In this document: one piece after another, positions 33,154-45,914 of the stretch | How the letters are laid out: every line of letters begins with the position of its first letter | Position numbering within the stretch: the stretch's first letter is position 1 | Notes under the pieces: model-generated | Database searches by the model: none | What the model saw: the letters and a program-made list of their open reading frames with translations, nothing else | Told to the model about the DNA's origin: nothing | Assembly (NCBI RefSeq): GCF_022436705.1 | Contig: NZ_JAKUHT010000010.1 | Location: forward strand, 1-64,000 | Reading direction: 5' to 3' | DNA from: Nocardioides sp. CFH 31398 | GTDB taxonomy: Bacteria > Actinomycetota > Actinomycetes > Propionibacteriales > Nocardioidaceae | DNA: 64,000 nt | Program-made: the position numbers and the translations under genes

Positions 33154-34162
33154 GCAGCAGGATGACCAGCAGTCGCACCACCTGCAGCGCCAGCACGTAG
33201 GCGGCGTCCGCGTCACTGTCCAGCGCGGTGGCGAGGACGGCGAACAGCCCGCCGGGCGTCGTCGCCAGGTACGCCGTCAGCGGGTCGACGTCCGTGGTGA
33301 GCACGAGCAGGCCGCCGAGGCCCGCGCACGCGAGCACCAGCGTCACGATCAGCCCGACGACCGCGGGCAGCATCGACGCGATCGAGCGCAGCGACTCCCG
33401 GGTGAAGCGCAGGCCGACCTGCACCCCGATCACGGCGTAGGCCGGCCACTGCAGCCAGGCGGGCACCGACACGGTGCCGAGCACGCCGGTCGCCGCGATG
33501 ACGACCGCGACGGCCAGCGGCCACAGGAGCCCGCCCGCCGGCACGGACAGCACCCGCGCGAGCAGGAGGCCTCCGCCGACGGCGAGGACGACGAACAGCA
33601 GGTCGCCGGGCAGGTCGGTCCCGGCGGTCACGGCGGCGCCGCCGCCCGCGGTGCCGCCGTACAGCGCGACCGCGACGAGCGGCATCACCAGCAGGATCAG
33701 CAGCACGCGGAGGTACTGCACGACCGCGACCACCCGCTCGTCCGCCCCGAGCTCCCGCGACACGGCGACGACGCCCGACGCGCCGCCCGCGATCATCGAG
33801 AACACCCCGGTCGCCAGGTCGACGTCGCGCCGCAGCGCGAACACCCAGCCCGCGCCCAGGCTGAGCCCCAGCGAGGCGAGCACGACCAGCGCGATCGGGA
33901 CGATGTCGGCGCCGAGGCTGCGCAGGGTGTCGGCGGTGACGACGGCGCCGATGGTGGCGCCCAGCACCGCCTGGCCCGAGCGCGCGGCCAGCGGCGGCAG
34001 GACCAGGCTCACCGGGGAGGTCAGCGCCCACACCAGGCCGGCGAGCAACGGCCCGAAGAGCGCCGGGGTCGGGGCGCCGACGGCCCGCAGGAGGGCCGTG
34101 GCGGCCACCGAGCCGACGAGGACGACGAGCCAGCCGGCGGCGGTACGGCGGGCGGACGTCAT
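33107..34162 (-). CDS. AbrB-family (duplicated) membrane protein
   Basis: 351-aa protein with about ten hydrophobic segments arranged as two homologous halves, each with a glycine-rich loop (GQAVLGATIGAVVTADTL in the first; VGLRFTRESLRSI in the second), as in the AbrB-duplication/ammonia-monooxygenase-regulator family of putative transporters. ATG at 34162 (MTSARRTAAGW) places the first TM helix immediately; a longer frame to 34240 would overlap the divergent reductase promoter. It ends 47 bp inside the convergent MFS gene. Function of the family is poorly known. Confidence 0.82.
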   Translation of the reverse strand: MTSARRTAAGWLVVLVGSVAATALLRAVGAPTPALFGPLLAGLVWALTSPVSLVLPPLAARSGQAVLGATIGAVVTADTLRSLGADIVPIALVVLASLGLSLGAGWVFALRRDVDLATGVFSMIAGGASGVVAVSRELGADERVVAVVQYLRVLLILLVMPLVAVALYGGTAGGGAAVTAGTDLPGDLLFVVLAVGGGLLLARVLSVPAGGLLWPLAVAVVIAATGVLGTVSVPAWLQWPAYAVIGVQVGLRFTRESLRSIASMLPAVVGLIVTLVLACAGLGGLLVLTTDVDPLTAYLATTPGGLFAVLATALDSDADAAYVLALQVVRLLVILLLMPFLGRVLARRREP

Positions 34163-34208
34163 CGGTGCCACTGTCCCAGAGACCCCTTCGCGGGGCAGGA
34201 TCGCCTCC

Positions 34209-35204
34209 ATGACGAGCGCGGGGACCGTGACGGGGCCCACCGAGGTCGACCTGCTGGTGATCGGCGCCGGCCCGACGGGTCTGTACGCCGCCTACTACGC
34301 GGGCTTCCGCGAGATGCGGGTGGCGGTGGTCGACTCGCTGCCCGAGCTGGGCGGCCAGGTCACCGCGATGTACCCCGAGAAGCAGATCCTCGACGTCGCG
34401 GGCTTCCCGAGCGTGAAGGGCCGCGACCTCGTGGCCGGCCTCGTCCAGCAGGCCGCGACCGCGCACCCGTCGTACTTCCTGGACCGCACGGCGACCTCGA
34501 TGGAGCACGTCGAGGGCGGTGAGCGGGTCTGCGTGCGCCTCGACGACGGACAGGAAGTTGTCTGCGGCGCCGTCCTGGTCACGGCGGGGATCGGCAAGTT
34601 CAGCCCGCGCCCGCTGCCGGCCGGCGACGGGTGGCTCGGCCGGGGGCTCGAGTTCTTCGTGCCCAGCTTCGCGCCCTACGGCGGCAAGGACGTCGTCATC
34701 GTCGGGGGCGGGGACTCGGCGTTCGACTGGGCCCAGCACCTGGAGCCGGTCGCGCGGTCGGTGACCCTGGTGCACCGCCGTGAGGCGTTCCGCGCCCACG
34801 AGCGCACCGTCCGGGAGGTGACCGAGAGCCGCGTCGAGATCGTCACGAGGGCGCAGGTGACGGCCCTGCGGGGCGAGACCACGCTGGAGGAGGTCGAGCT
34901 GGACGTCGACGGCGAGACGCGGGTGCTCCCGGCCCAGGCCGTGGTGGCCGCGCTCGGCTTCGTCGCCGACCTCGGCGCCCTGCAGCAGTGGGGCCTGGAG
35001 ACCGACAAGCGGCACGTGCTCGTCGACACCCACATGCGCACCAACCTGCCCCGCGTGTACGCCGCGGGCGACATCACGGAGTACCCCGGCAAGGTCCGGC
35101 TGATCTCGGTCGGCTTCGGCGAGGCGGCGACGGCCGTCAACAACGCCGCCGTCGACATCGACCCCGCCGCGCACGTGTTCCCGGGGCACTCGTCGAACGC
35201 CTGA
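34209..35204 (+). CDS. Ferredoxin/flavodoxin-NADP+ reductase, thioredoxin-reductase type
   Basis: 331-aa homodimeric flavoenzyme of the YumC/FNR2 class. The FAD motif VIGAGPTGLYAAYYAG is at ~14-29, the GGQVTAMYPEKQILD region follows, and the NADPH motif VIVGGGDSAFDWA is at ~162-174; AAGDITEYPGKVRLISVGFGEAA closes the FAD site. No CxxC is present, which separates it from thioredoxin reductase. It would reduce ferredoxin or flavodoxin for radical SAM, P450 or similar enzymes. CAGGAT (34196-34201) lies 7 nt before the ATG, a leaderless-type promoter. Confidence 0.9.
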   Translation: MTSAGTVTGPTEVDLLVIGAGPTGLYAAYYAGFREMRVAVVDSLPELGGQVTAMYPEKQILDVAGFPSVKGRDLVAGLVQQAATAHPSYFLDRTATSMEHVEGGERVCVRLDDGQEVVCGAVLVTAGIGKFSPRPLPAGDGWLGRGLEFFVPSFAPYGGKDVVIVGGGDSAFDWAQHLEPVARSVTLVHRREAFRAHERTVREVTESRVEIVTRAQVTALRGETTLEEVELDVDGETRVLPAQAVVAALGFVADLGALQQWGLETDKRHVLVDTHMRTNLPRVYAAGDITEYPGKVRLISVGFGEAATAVNNAAVDIDPAAHVFPGHSSNA

Positions 35205-35214
35205 GGGCCACCCC

Positions 35215-35267
35215 TAGGCTGGCCGGGTCGGTGTAAACGGGAGTTACCGGACCGGGCGGAGGGGTCG
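35215..35267 (+). promoter_or_regulatory. Promoter and leader of the GT-methyltransferase-toroid operon
   Basis: A TAGGCT -10 (35215-35220) predicts a start near 35227 and a ~40-nt leader. The leader holds the inverted repeat GTAA-N7-TTAC (35233-35247), well placed for a repressor, and a GGAGGGG ribosome-binding site just before the ATG at 35268. Confidence 0.5.
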
Positions 35268-36530
35268 ATGCGGGTCGCGTTGCTGTCCTACCGCAGCAAG
35301 CAGCACGTCGGCGGCCAGGGCGTCTACGTCCGTCACCTCTCCCGCGAGCTCGTCGCGCTGGGCCACTCCGTCGAGGTGTTCTCGGGCCCGCCCTACCCCG
35401 TGCTCGACCCGGGCGTGGGCCTGACCCGGGTCCCGAGCCTGGACCTCTACCGCGAGCCCGACCCGTTCCGACGCCCCGCGCTGCGCGAGTTCCGCGACCG
35501 CGTCGACGTCCTCGAGTACCTGACGATGTGCACCGCCGGCTTCGGCGAGCCCCGGACGTTCGGCCTGCGGGTGCGCCGGCTGCTGCGGGGGCGCCTCGCC
35601 GACTTCGACGTCGTCCACGACAACCAGACGCTCGCGGACGGCGTCCTCGCGCTCGAGGGCGACGGGCTGCCGGTGGTCACCACGATCCACCACCCGATCA
35701 CCCTGGACCGCCGCATCGACCTGGCCGCCGCGACGTCCTGGCGGCGCCGCCTGACCCTCCGCCGCTGGTACGGCTTCCTGCGCATGCAGCAGCGCGTCGC
35801 GGCGGCGTCGCCGTCCGTGCTCACGGTCTCGCGGGCGTCGGCCGACGACATCGTCCGCGAGTTCGGCGTCCGTCCCGACCGGTTGCGCGTCGTCCCGCTC
35901 GGCGTCCCCGACGGGTTCGTCCCGCCGACGGCGCCCCGGGTGCCCGGGCGGATCCTCGCGATGGCCAGCGCCGACGCGCCGCTGAAGGGCATCCCCACCC
36001 TCCTCGAGGCGTTCGCGAAGCTGCGCACCGAGCGCGACGTCTCGCTGGTGCTCGTCGCCAAGCCGGCCCGCGGCGGCGTCACCGAGCGCCTGGTCGAGCA
36101 GCTCGGCATCGGCGAGCACGTCACCTTCGTCCACGGCCTCAGCGACGCCGAGCTCGTCGCGGTCATGGGCTCGGCCGAGGTCGCCTGCGTGCCGTCGCTG
36201 CACGAGGGCTTCTCGCTGCCCACCGCCGAGCTCATGGCCTGCGCGACGCCACTCGTCGTGTCCCGCGCGGGCGCCATCCCCGAGGTGGTGGGGGAGGACG
36301 GCGTGTGCGCCGACCTCGTCACCCCCGGTGACGTGGGCGAGCTGGAGCAGGCGCTGGCCGCGCTGCTCGACGACCCCGACCGCCGCGCCGCCATGGGTGC
36401 TGCCGGACGGACGCGGGCGCGGGAGCGGTTCAGCTGGCGCGCGGTGGCCGAGGCCACCGCGGCGTCGTACACCGAGGCGGTCGAGCGTCACCGCCGCGAG
36501 CATGAGGGGCAGGAGGCACCGCCGTGCTGA
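35268..36530 (+). CDS. GT4-family glycosyltransferase
   Basis: 420-aa GT-B enzyme. The N-terminal acceptor domain starts MRVALLSYRSKQHVGGQGVYV with the usual GGQGVY loop; the linker has VVPLGVPDGFVPP and the C-terminal domain has the donor-binding ELMACATPLVVSRAGAIPEV, preceded by SLHEGFSLPTAE (EX7E-type region). ATG with GGAGG-type RBS. It heads an operon with a methyltransferase (overlap 7 bp) and a toroidal protein (overlap 4 bp). Donor and acceptor unknown; the context suggests a glycolipid or small-molecule pathway. Confidence 0.87.
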   Translation: MRVALLSYRSKQHVGGQGVYVRHLSRELVALGHSVEVFSGPPYPVLDPGVGLTRVPSLDLYREPDPFRRPALREFRDRVDVLEYLTMCTAGFGEPRTFGLRVRRLLRGRLADFDVVHDNQTLADGVLALEGDGLPVVTTIHHPITLDRRIDLAAATSWRRRLTLRRWYGFLRMQQRVAAASPSVLTVSRASADDIVREFGVRPDRLRVVPLGVPDGFVPPTAPRVPGRILAMASADAPLKGIPTLLEAFAKLRTERDVSLVLVAKPARGGVTERLVEQLGIGEHVTFVHGLSDAELVAVMGSAEVACVPSLHEGFSLPTAELMACATPLVVSRAGAIPEVVGEDGVCADLVTPGDVGELEQALAALLDDPDRRAAMGAAGRTRARERFSWRAVAEATAASYTEAVERHRREHEGQEAPPC

Positions 36531-37240
36531 CCGTGGACTTCGACCGGCTCGGCCTGCGGCCGGGGGAGCGGATCCTCGACATGGGCTGCGGCGCCGGACG
36601 CCACGCCTTCGAGGCCTACCGCCGCGGCGGCGACGTGATCGCCCTCGACCAGGACGTCGAGGAGCTGGAGAACGTCCGGGAGCTGCTCGTCGCGATGGGT
36701 GAGGAGGGGCAGGTCCCCGAGGGTGCCTCCGCCGACGTCAAGGAGGGCGACGCCCTCGCGCTGCCGTTCGGCGACGGCGAGTTCGACCGGGTCGTCGCCG
36801 CCGAGGTGCTCGAGCACATCCCCGACGACCTGGGCGCGATCAGCGAGCTCGCCCGCGTGCTGCGACCCGGTGGCACCATGGCGGTCACGGTGCCGCGCTG
36901 GCTGCCCGAGGCCGTGTGCTGGGCGCTGTCGACGGAGTACCACTCCAACCCGGGCGGGCACATCCGCATCTACACCGACGCCGAGCTCGAGACGAAGCTG
37001 CGCGGCGCCGGCCTGGAGCTCGTCGGCAAGGACCACGTCCACGGCCTCCACACGCCGTACTGGTGGATCAAGTGCGCCGTCGGCGTGCGCAAGGAGAGGC
37101 ACCCGCTGGTGCGCGCCTACCACCAGGTCCTGGTCTGGGACATCATGAAGCGGCCGCTCGCCACCCGCCTCGCCGAGCGCGTGCTGGACCCGCTGGTCGG
37201 CAAGAGCCTCGTCCTCTACCTGCGCAAGCCGGCCGGATGA
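36524..37240 (+). CDS. Class I SAM-dependent methyltransferase
   Basis: 238-aa methyltransferase with motif I ILDMGCGAGRHAFEA (~18-32), the acidic strand end VIALDQD (~37-43), the motif II region GDGEFDRVVAAEVLEHIPDD and post-motif LRPGGTMAVTVPR, i.e. UbiE/Methyltransf_11 type. The GTG start overlaps the glycosyltransferase stop by 7 bp and its own stop overlaps the next gene by 4 bp, so the three proteins are made together. Substrate unknown. Confidence 0.87.
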   Translation: MLTVDFDRLGLRPGERILDMGCGAGRHAFEAYRRGGDVIALDQDVEELENVRELLVAMGEEGQVPEGASADVKEGDALALPFGDGEFDRVVAAEVLEHIPDDLGAISELARVLRPGGTMAVTVPRWLPEAVCWALSTEYHSNPGGHIRIYTDAELETKLRGAGLELVGKDHVHGLHTPYWWIKCAVGVRKERHPLVRAYHQVLVWDIMKRPLATRLAERVLDPLVGKSLVLYLRKPAG

Positions 37241-38331
37241 CGGGCCTCCCCGCGGTGCCGGGCGTGCTGGACGCCGCGCTGGTCGACGCGACCGTCGCCT
37301 CGATCGAGCGGACCCAGGAGCGGGACGGCGCGATCCCGTGGGAGCCCGCGCGCCACGTCGACGTGTGGAACCACGTCGAGGCGGCGATGGCCCTCGTCGT
37401 CGGTAGCCGCACGGACGCGGCCCGCCGGGCGTACGACTGGGTCCTCGGCCTCCAGCGGCACGACGGGTCCTGGCCCACCGCGGTCGTCGACGGGGTCGTC
37501 ACCGACGACGCGGGCGACGCGAACTTCTCGGCGTACCTCGCGGTCGGCGTCTGGCACCACTGGCTCGTGGAGCGGGACGAGGCGTTCGTGCGGCGCTGCT
37601 GGCCCGCCGTCCGGGCCGGCCTGGACTGGGTGACCTCCCTCCAGATGCCCTTCGGTGGCATCCCGTGGCAGGAGTGCTGGACCGACGGCGCCCCCTCCCA
37701 CGTGCACGAGGACGGCGCCCTGCTGGCCGGGTCGTCGTCCATCTACCAGGCGCTGCGCGCCGGGGTCGCGATCGCCGAGCTGCTGGGGGAGCCGCAGCCG
37801 GACTGGGAGCTCGCCGGCGGCCGCCTGGGCCACGCGATCCGCCGCCACCCGGCCGAGTTCGCGGACAAGTCCACCTTTGCGATGGACTGGTACTACCCCG
37901 TCCTCGGCGGCGCCGTCCGCGGCGAGGAGGGCGTGGCCCTGCTCGACGCCCGCTGGGACGACTTCGTCGTCGACGGCCTGGGCGTGCGCTGCGTCGACAC
38001 GAACCCGTGGGTGACGGGCGCCGAGTCCGCCGAGCTCGTCATGGCGCTCGACGCGGTGGGGCAGCACGACCGTGCGCTGCGGCTCTTCGCCGACCTGCAG
38101 CACCTGCGCGACGACGACGGCCGCTACGCCACCGGGTTCGTCTACGCCGACGGCGTCCGCTGGCCCCCCGAGCACACCACCTTCACCGCCGGCGCCGTCG
38201 TCCTCGCCGCGGACGCCCTCGGCGCCCGCCACGGTCGCGCCACCGGTGGCTCCGGCATCATGCGCGGCGACGGCCTGGCCCCACCCTTCGGCGAGCTGAC
38301 GCCGCACTGCTGCGCGACCACCGCTGGTTGA
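37237..38331 (+). CDS. Alpha/alpha-toroid protein annotated as prenyltransferase-like
   Basis: 364-aa protein with repeated helical hairpins seen in six-hairpin glycosidases and terpene cyclase/prenyltransferase toroids: VWNHVEAAMALVVGSRTDAARRAYDWVLGLQRHDGSWP is one hairpin pair with the QXXDGSW-like signature (LQRHDGSWPTA), and later MDWYYPVLGG and TGAESAELVMALDA. The repeats support a toroid but no DXDD or catalytic Asp cluster is evident. ATG overlaps the methyltransferase stop. It could be a glycoside-processing or cyclising enzyme for the same product; the family name prenyltransferase should not be taken literally. Confidence 0.72.
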   Translation: MTGLPAVPGVLDAALVDATVASIERTQERDGAIPWEPARHVDVWNHVEAAMALVVGSRTDAARRAYDWVLGLQRHDGSWPTAVVDGVVTDDAGDANFSAYLAVGVWHHWLVERDEAFVRRCWPAVRAGLDWVTSLQMPFGGIPWQECWTDGAPSHVHEDGALLAGSSSIYQALRAGVAIAELLGEPQPDWELAGGRLGHAIRRHPAEFADKSTFAMDWYYPVLGGAVRGEEGVALLDARWDDFVVDGLGVRCVDTNPWVTGAESAELVMALDAVGQHDRALRLFADLQHLRDDDGRYATGFVYADGVRWPPEHTTFTAGAVVLAADALGARHGRATGGSGIMRGDGLAPPFGELTPHCCATTAG

Positions 38332-38343
38332 GCTCGACCACCG

Positions 38344-39798
<1,455 letters not shown>

Positions 39799-39830
39799 CT
39801 AGGCCGCGGCGCCGGCCGCCCGAGCACCGG

Positions 39831-40760
39831 TCACTTCGGCTCCGGCTCCTCCAGCTGCCGCCCGAGACTGGCGATGGCGAGGAGCACCAGCGCCGAGCCC
39901 ACGACGCCCGGGAGGGTGAGCGCCTCGCCGAGGAACGCGACGGCGATGAGGACGGCGGTCACCGGCTCCAGCAGGGTCGCCAGGACGGCGTTGCCGCTGG
40001 ACGTCGTCCGAAGCCCGGCGAAGAGCAGCACGTAGGCCAGCGCCATGGTCACCACGCCCAGGTAGACGAGCAGTGACCAGGCCACGGGGTCGGACGTGGT
40101 CAGCGGCTGGTCCAGCACCAGCGCGGCGACGACACCGAGCGGCACGAGCGCCGCGCAGACCACCGACAGGGTCGCGGTCGCGGTCGGGACGGCGCCGTAC
40201 GTCTTCGTCAGGGGACCGCCGAACTCGGCCGACAGGGCGTAGGCGGACCCCGACGCCAGCGCGATCAGCACGCCGGCGACGGTCGTCTCGCCGCCGGGGG
40301 CGTGACCGCCGCCGACGAGGGTGACGAGCAGCAGGCCGGTCAGCGCGGTCGCGACGGTGAGGAGCTGCGGGACGGACGGCGGCCGCCGGTCGCGGGCGGC
40401 GTGGAGCACCAGCAGCAGCACCGGCGGGATGCCCATCGCGACCACCGTGGCCACGCTGACCCCGGTGGCGAGGACGGCGACGAAGAACAGCATCTGGAAG
40501 GCCGCCGTGAGCAGACCGACCAGCACCGCCCGCCCACCGGCCTCGGCCAGCAGGCGGCGGCACGTGGTCCAGTGCCGGCCGACGGCGACGACCGCGACCA
40601 TGACGAGGACGGCGGCCACCGAGCGGTAGGCGCCCATCATCAGCACCGACAGCGACGTCCGGTCGCCGACGATCGCGACCGCGGGGCCGATGGTGCCCCA
40701 GACGACCCCCGCGGCGCAGACCAGCAGCAGGCCGCTGGCTGCGCGCGGCGGCGCCGTCAC
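39831..40760 (-). CDS. EamA/DMT-family drug-metabolite exporter
   Basis: 309-aa protein with about ten TM helices in two EamA repeats (GLLLVCAAGVVWGTIGP begins the first; AGVLIALASGSAYALSAEF begins the second) and the end-of-repeat signature LEPVTAVLIAVAFLGEAL. Such proteins export amino acids or small metabolites. The GTG at 40760 overlaps the MBL-fold gene stop (GTGA), giving a three-gene unit with the maleylpyruvate isomerase-like protein. A longer start to 40778 is possible but unneeded. Confidence 0.85.
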   Translation of the reverse strand: MTAPPRAASGLLLVCAAGVVWGTIGPAVAIVGDRTSLSVLMMGAYRSVAAVLVMVAVVAVGRHWTTCRRLLAEAGGRAVLVGLLTAAFQMLFFVAVLATGVSVATVVAMGIPPVLLLVLHAARDRRPPSVPQLLTVATALTGLLLVTLVGGGHAPGGETTVAGVLIALASGSAYALSAEFGGPLTKTYGAVPTATATLSVVCAALVPLGVVAALVLDQPLTTSDPVAWSLLVYLGVVTMALAYVLLFAGLRTTSSGNAVLATLLEPVTAVLIAVAFLGEALTLPGVVGSALVLLAIASLGRQLEEPEPK

Positions 40761-41452
40761 CACCCGCGCTCGCGCCACTCCGCGAGGTGGGGGCGCTCGG
40801 CGCCGAGCGTGGAGTCGTCCCCGTGGCCGGGGTAGAACCAGGTGCTGTCCGGCAGCGTGCCGAACACCTTGGCCTCGAGGTCGTCGAGGAGCGAGGCGTT
40901 GTCCTCCGCCGACCAGGTCTTCCCGGGGCCGCCCGGGAAGAGGCTGTCGCCGGTGAACAGGTGCGGGTGGCCGCCCGGTGTCGTGTCGTCGTACACGAGC
41001 GCGACGGAGCCGGGGGTGTGGCCGACGAGGTGGATCACGCGGAGGGTCACCTCACCGACGGTGACCTCGTCGCCGTCGCGCAGGTGCCGGTCGACGGTCA
41101 CGCCGGTCTGCTTGGCGGTCTCCTCGGCGTCCGGCTCGCCGACGAGCACCTCCGCCCCGGTGGCCTGGACGACCTCGGCGAGGGCGCGGTGGTGGTCCCA
41201 GTGCTGGTGCGTCGTGACGACCCGGGTCAGGCCCGCGTCGCCGACGAGGTCGAGGAGGCGCGTCGCCTCGTCGGCGGCGTCGACGAGCAGCTGGTCGCCC
41301 GTGGCGGTGCAGCGCAGCAGGTAGCAGTTGTTCGACATCTGCGGGTCGACGGCGACCTTGGTGATGCGCAGGGCGTCGAGCTCGCGGACGTCGGCGTCAC
41401 CACCGGGGGAGACGGAGCCGGTGTAGCCGGACGGGTCGGGGGAGGTCACCAT
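40757..41452 (-). CDS. MBL-fold metallo-hydrolase
   Basis: 231-aa metallo-beta-lactamase-fold hydrolase. Zinc ligands: THQHWDHH (~80-87), His in LVGHTPGS, Asp in [16 protein letters not shown] and His in FYPGHGDDS. This is the glyoxalase II-like subgroup that hydrolyses thioesters such as S-acyl-mycothiols, which would suit the adjacent mycothiol-type enzyme. ATG at 41452 overlaps the upstream stop by 7 bp; TAGGAT (plus-strand 41459-41464) is 6 nt upstream and may give a separate leaderless transcript. Confidence 0.86.
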   Translation of the reverse strand: MVTSPDPSGYTGSVSPGGDADVRELDALRITKVAVDPQMSNNCYLLRCTATGDQLLVDAADEATRLLDLVGDAGLTRVVTTHQHWDHHRALAEVVQATGAEVLVGEPDAEETAKQTGVTVDRHLRDGDEVTVGEVTLRVIHLVGHTPGSVALVYDDTTPGGHPHLFTGDSLFPGGPGKTWSAEDNASLLDDLEAKVFGTLPDSTWFYPGHGDDSTLGAERPHLAEWRERGW

Positions 41453-42177
41453 CCGGCGATCCTAGGGAGGGGGTGGTCCGAGGCGAGACCGGAGGCGTCA
41501 CCCCGTCCCGACAGCCACCAGGCGAGGTCGGCGGACGACCCGGTGACGACGGGATCGGCGTCCGTGCCGCCCGCGACCGACCAGCTCCGGTCGAGGTCGC
41601 CGGCGTACACGGTGAAGGGCACCACGTCGGACGCTTCGCCGGTCTCGGGGCTCAGCGAGCGGGCGCGGCTGTCGATGAGCCAGGCGCGGAAGTCACCGGG
41701 CCAGGAGGTGGCGTCGTAGGCCCCGGTGTCGAGGTCGACGTGGTGCACCTCGACCTCCGCGCGGCGGATCTCGGGGAACTGGGCGAGGACCCGACGCATC
41801 CCGCCGGGGTACCACTCGACCTCGACCGGCAGGGTGCTCTCGAGCAGGGACCCGAGGACCTCGGCCAGCGCGGCGGTGCTCGCCAGGAACCGCTCGCGCA
41901 GCTCGGTGCACGTCGCCGCGGACAGCTCGTCGATGTCGGACGCCCGGGCCTCGGGGGACTCGTAGAGCGCCACGGGCTCCTGGGTGCGGGCGCCCTCGGC
42001 CCCGCGCGCCATGGCCTCGGCGTTGAGCGCGAGGTGCGCGACGACGTGGGCGCGGGTCCAGCCGGGCAGCAGCGACGGCGCCGCCAGCAGCGGTTCGTCG
42101 AGGGCGTCGACGCTCCTCACGAGCCGGCGCGTGGAGTCGGTCAGGGGCAGCAGGTCCACGCTCGGCATGGTCGTCAT
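41446..42177 (-). CDS. Maleylpyruvate isomerase-family mycothiol-dependent enzyme
   Basis: 243-aa DinB-superfamily protein. The N-terminal MDMPI domain has [19 protein letters not shown] (~38-56, metal His48) and later [17 protein letters not shown], supplying Glu and His ligands; the C-terminal domain begins near residue 160. Members use mycothiol as cofactor for isomerisation or transfer. ATG at 42177 (MTTMPS) is preferred over the frame to 42213. Transcribed with the MBL-fold and EamA genes, and divergent from uvrA. Confidence 0.84.
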   Translation of the reverse strand: MTTMPSVDLLPLTDSTRRLVRSVDALDEPLLAAPSLLPGWTRAHVVAHLALNAEAMARGAEGARTQEPVALYESPEARASDIDELSAATCTELRERFLASTAALAEVLGSLLESTLPVEVEWYPGGMRRVLAQFPEIRRAEVEVHHVDLDTGAYDATSWPGDFRAWLIDSRARSLSPETGEASDVVPFTVYAGDLDRSWSVAGGTDADPVVTGSSADLAWWLSGRGDASGLASDHPLPRIAGW

Positions 42178-42313
42178 GATGCACCGACCCGCGGGGCCGG
42201 AGATCCTCCCCACACCGTTGGGTACCTGCTACGTCGGCGTGGCAAGGTGGTATCACCCGCGGCTCGGACCTCCCCCCGGACGGCGCGGCGCCTTGCGCCG
42301 CACGCCGCGCTGA

Positions 42314-42327
42314 CGAACACTTGTTCG
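42314..42327 (+). promoter_or_regulatory. LexA (SOS) box upstream of uvrA
   Basis: Sequence CGAAC-ACTT-GTTCG is a perfect inverted repeat matching the actinobacterial/Gram-positive LexA operator CGAAC-N4-GTTCG, 45 bp upstream of the uvrA ATG. It predicts DNA-damage induction of uvrA. Nothing comparable was seen before uvrB or uvrC. Confidence 0.85.
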
Positions 42328-42372
42328 ATCACGACGACCTGCCCACCCAGGCACCGAAGGACCGCCCGCCAC

Positions 42373-45330
<2,958 letters not shown>

Positions 45331-45405
45331 CCGCTTCCTGAAGACTGGCTGAGGAGTCGCCCGGGAGGACGGGTGCGCGGGGGTCCGCTGGCTACGCTCG
45401 CCGTC

Positions 45406-45861
45406 ATGAGCGCTGCCCCCGACGCCCTGCCCGAGGCCACCGGCCACCGTTGCCTCTCCCGCCGCTCCGCGATCGGGGGCGTGGCCTGCGCGGGCCTCGC
45501 CGTGCCGTTCCTCGCCGCCTGCAGCTCCGACTCGAGCTCGCAGTCCGGCTCCGACGGCGGGCAGACCGCCGACGCCGGCACCCCGCTGGCGCCGACCAGC
45601 GACATCCCGGTGGGCGGCGGGGTGATCTACGCCGACCAGGGCGTCGTGGTCACCCAGCCGACCGAGGGCGACTTCAAGGCGTTCGGTGCGGAGTGCACCC
45701 ACCAGGGCTGCACGGTCACCGAGGTCACCGAGACCATCGACTGCGCCTGCCACGGCAGCTCGTTCTCGCTCGAGGACGGCGCCCCGACCGCGGGGCCCGC
45801 CACCGACCCGCTGCCCACGGTGGAGATCACCGTCGAGAACGACGAGATCACGGTTGCCTGA
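45406..45861 (+). CDS. Rieske [2Fe-2S] lipoprotein with Tat signal
   Basis: 151-aa exported protein. Twin arginine RR at 19-20 (LSRRSAIGGVACAG), then the lipobox LAAC with Cys39, so a Tat-exported lipoprotein. A Ser/Gly linker leads to the Rieske site: CTHQGC (Cys97, His99) and CACHGSSF (Cys113, His116). It resembles QcrA-like domain proteins but lacks TM helices of the cytochrome bc1 subunit; a small electron carrier or oxidoreductase partner is likely. ATG at 45406 is 7 nt after TACGCT (45393-45398), leaderless. Confidence 0.88.
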   Translation: MSAAPDALPEATGHRCLSRRSAIGGVACAGLAVPFLAACSSDSSSQSGSDGGQTADAGTPLAPTSDIPVGGGVIYADQGVVVTQPTEGDFKAFGAECTHQGCTVTEVTETIDCACHGSSFSLEDGAPTAGPATDPLPTVEITVENDEITVA

Positions 45862-45914
45862 CGCTCTCCCCGAGAGCATTGCCGCCCTCCGGGGGGCTGC
45901 GTAGGGTCCCGCGC

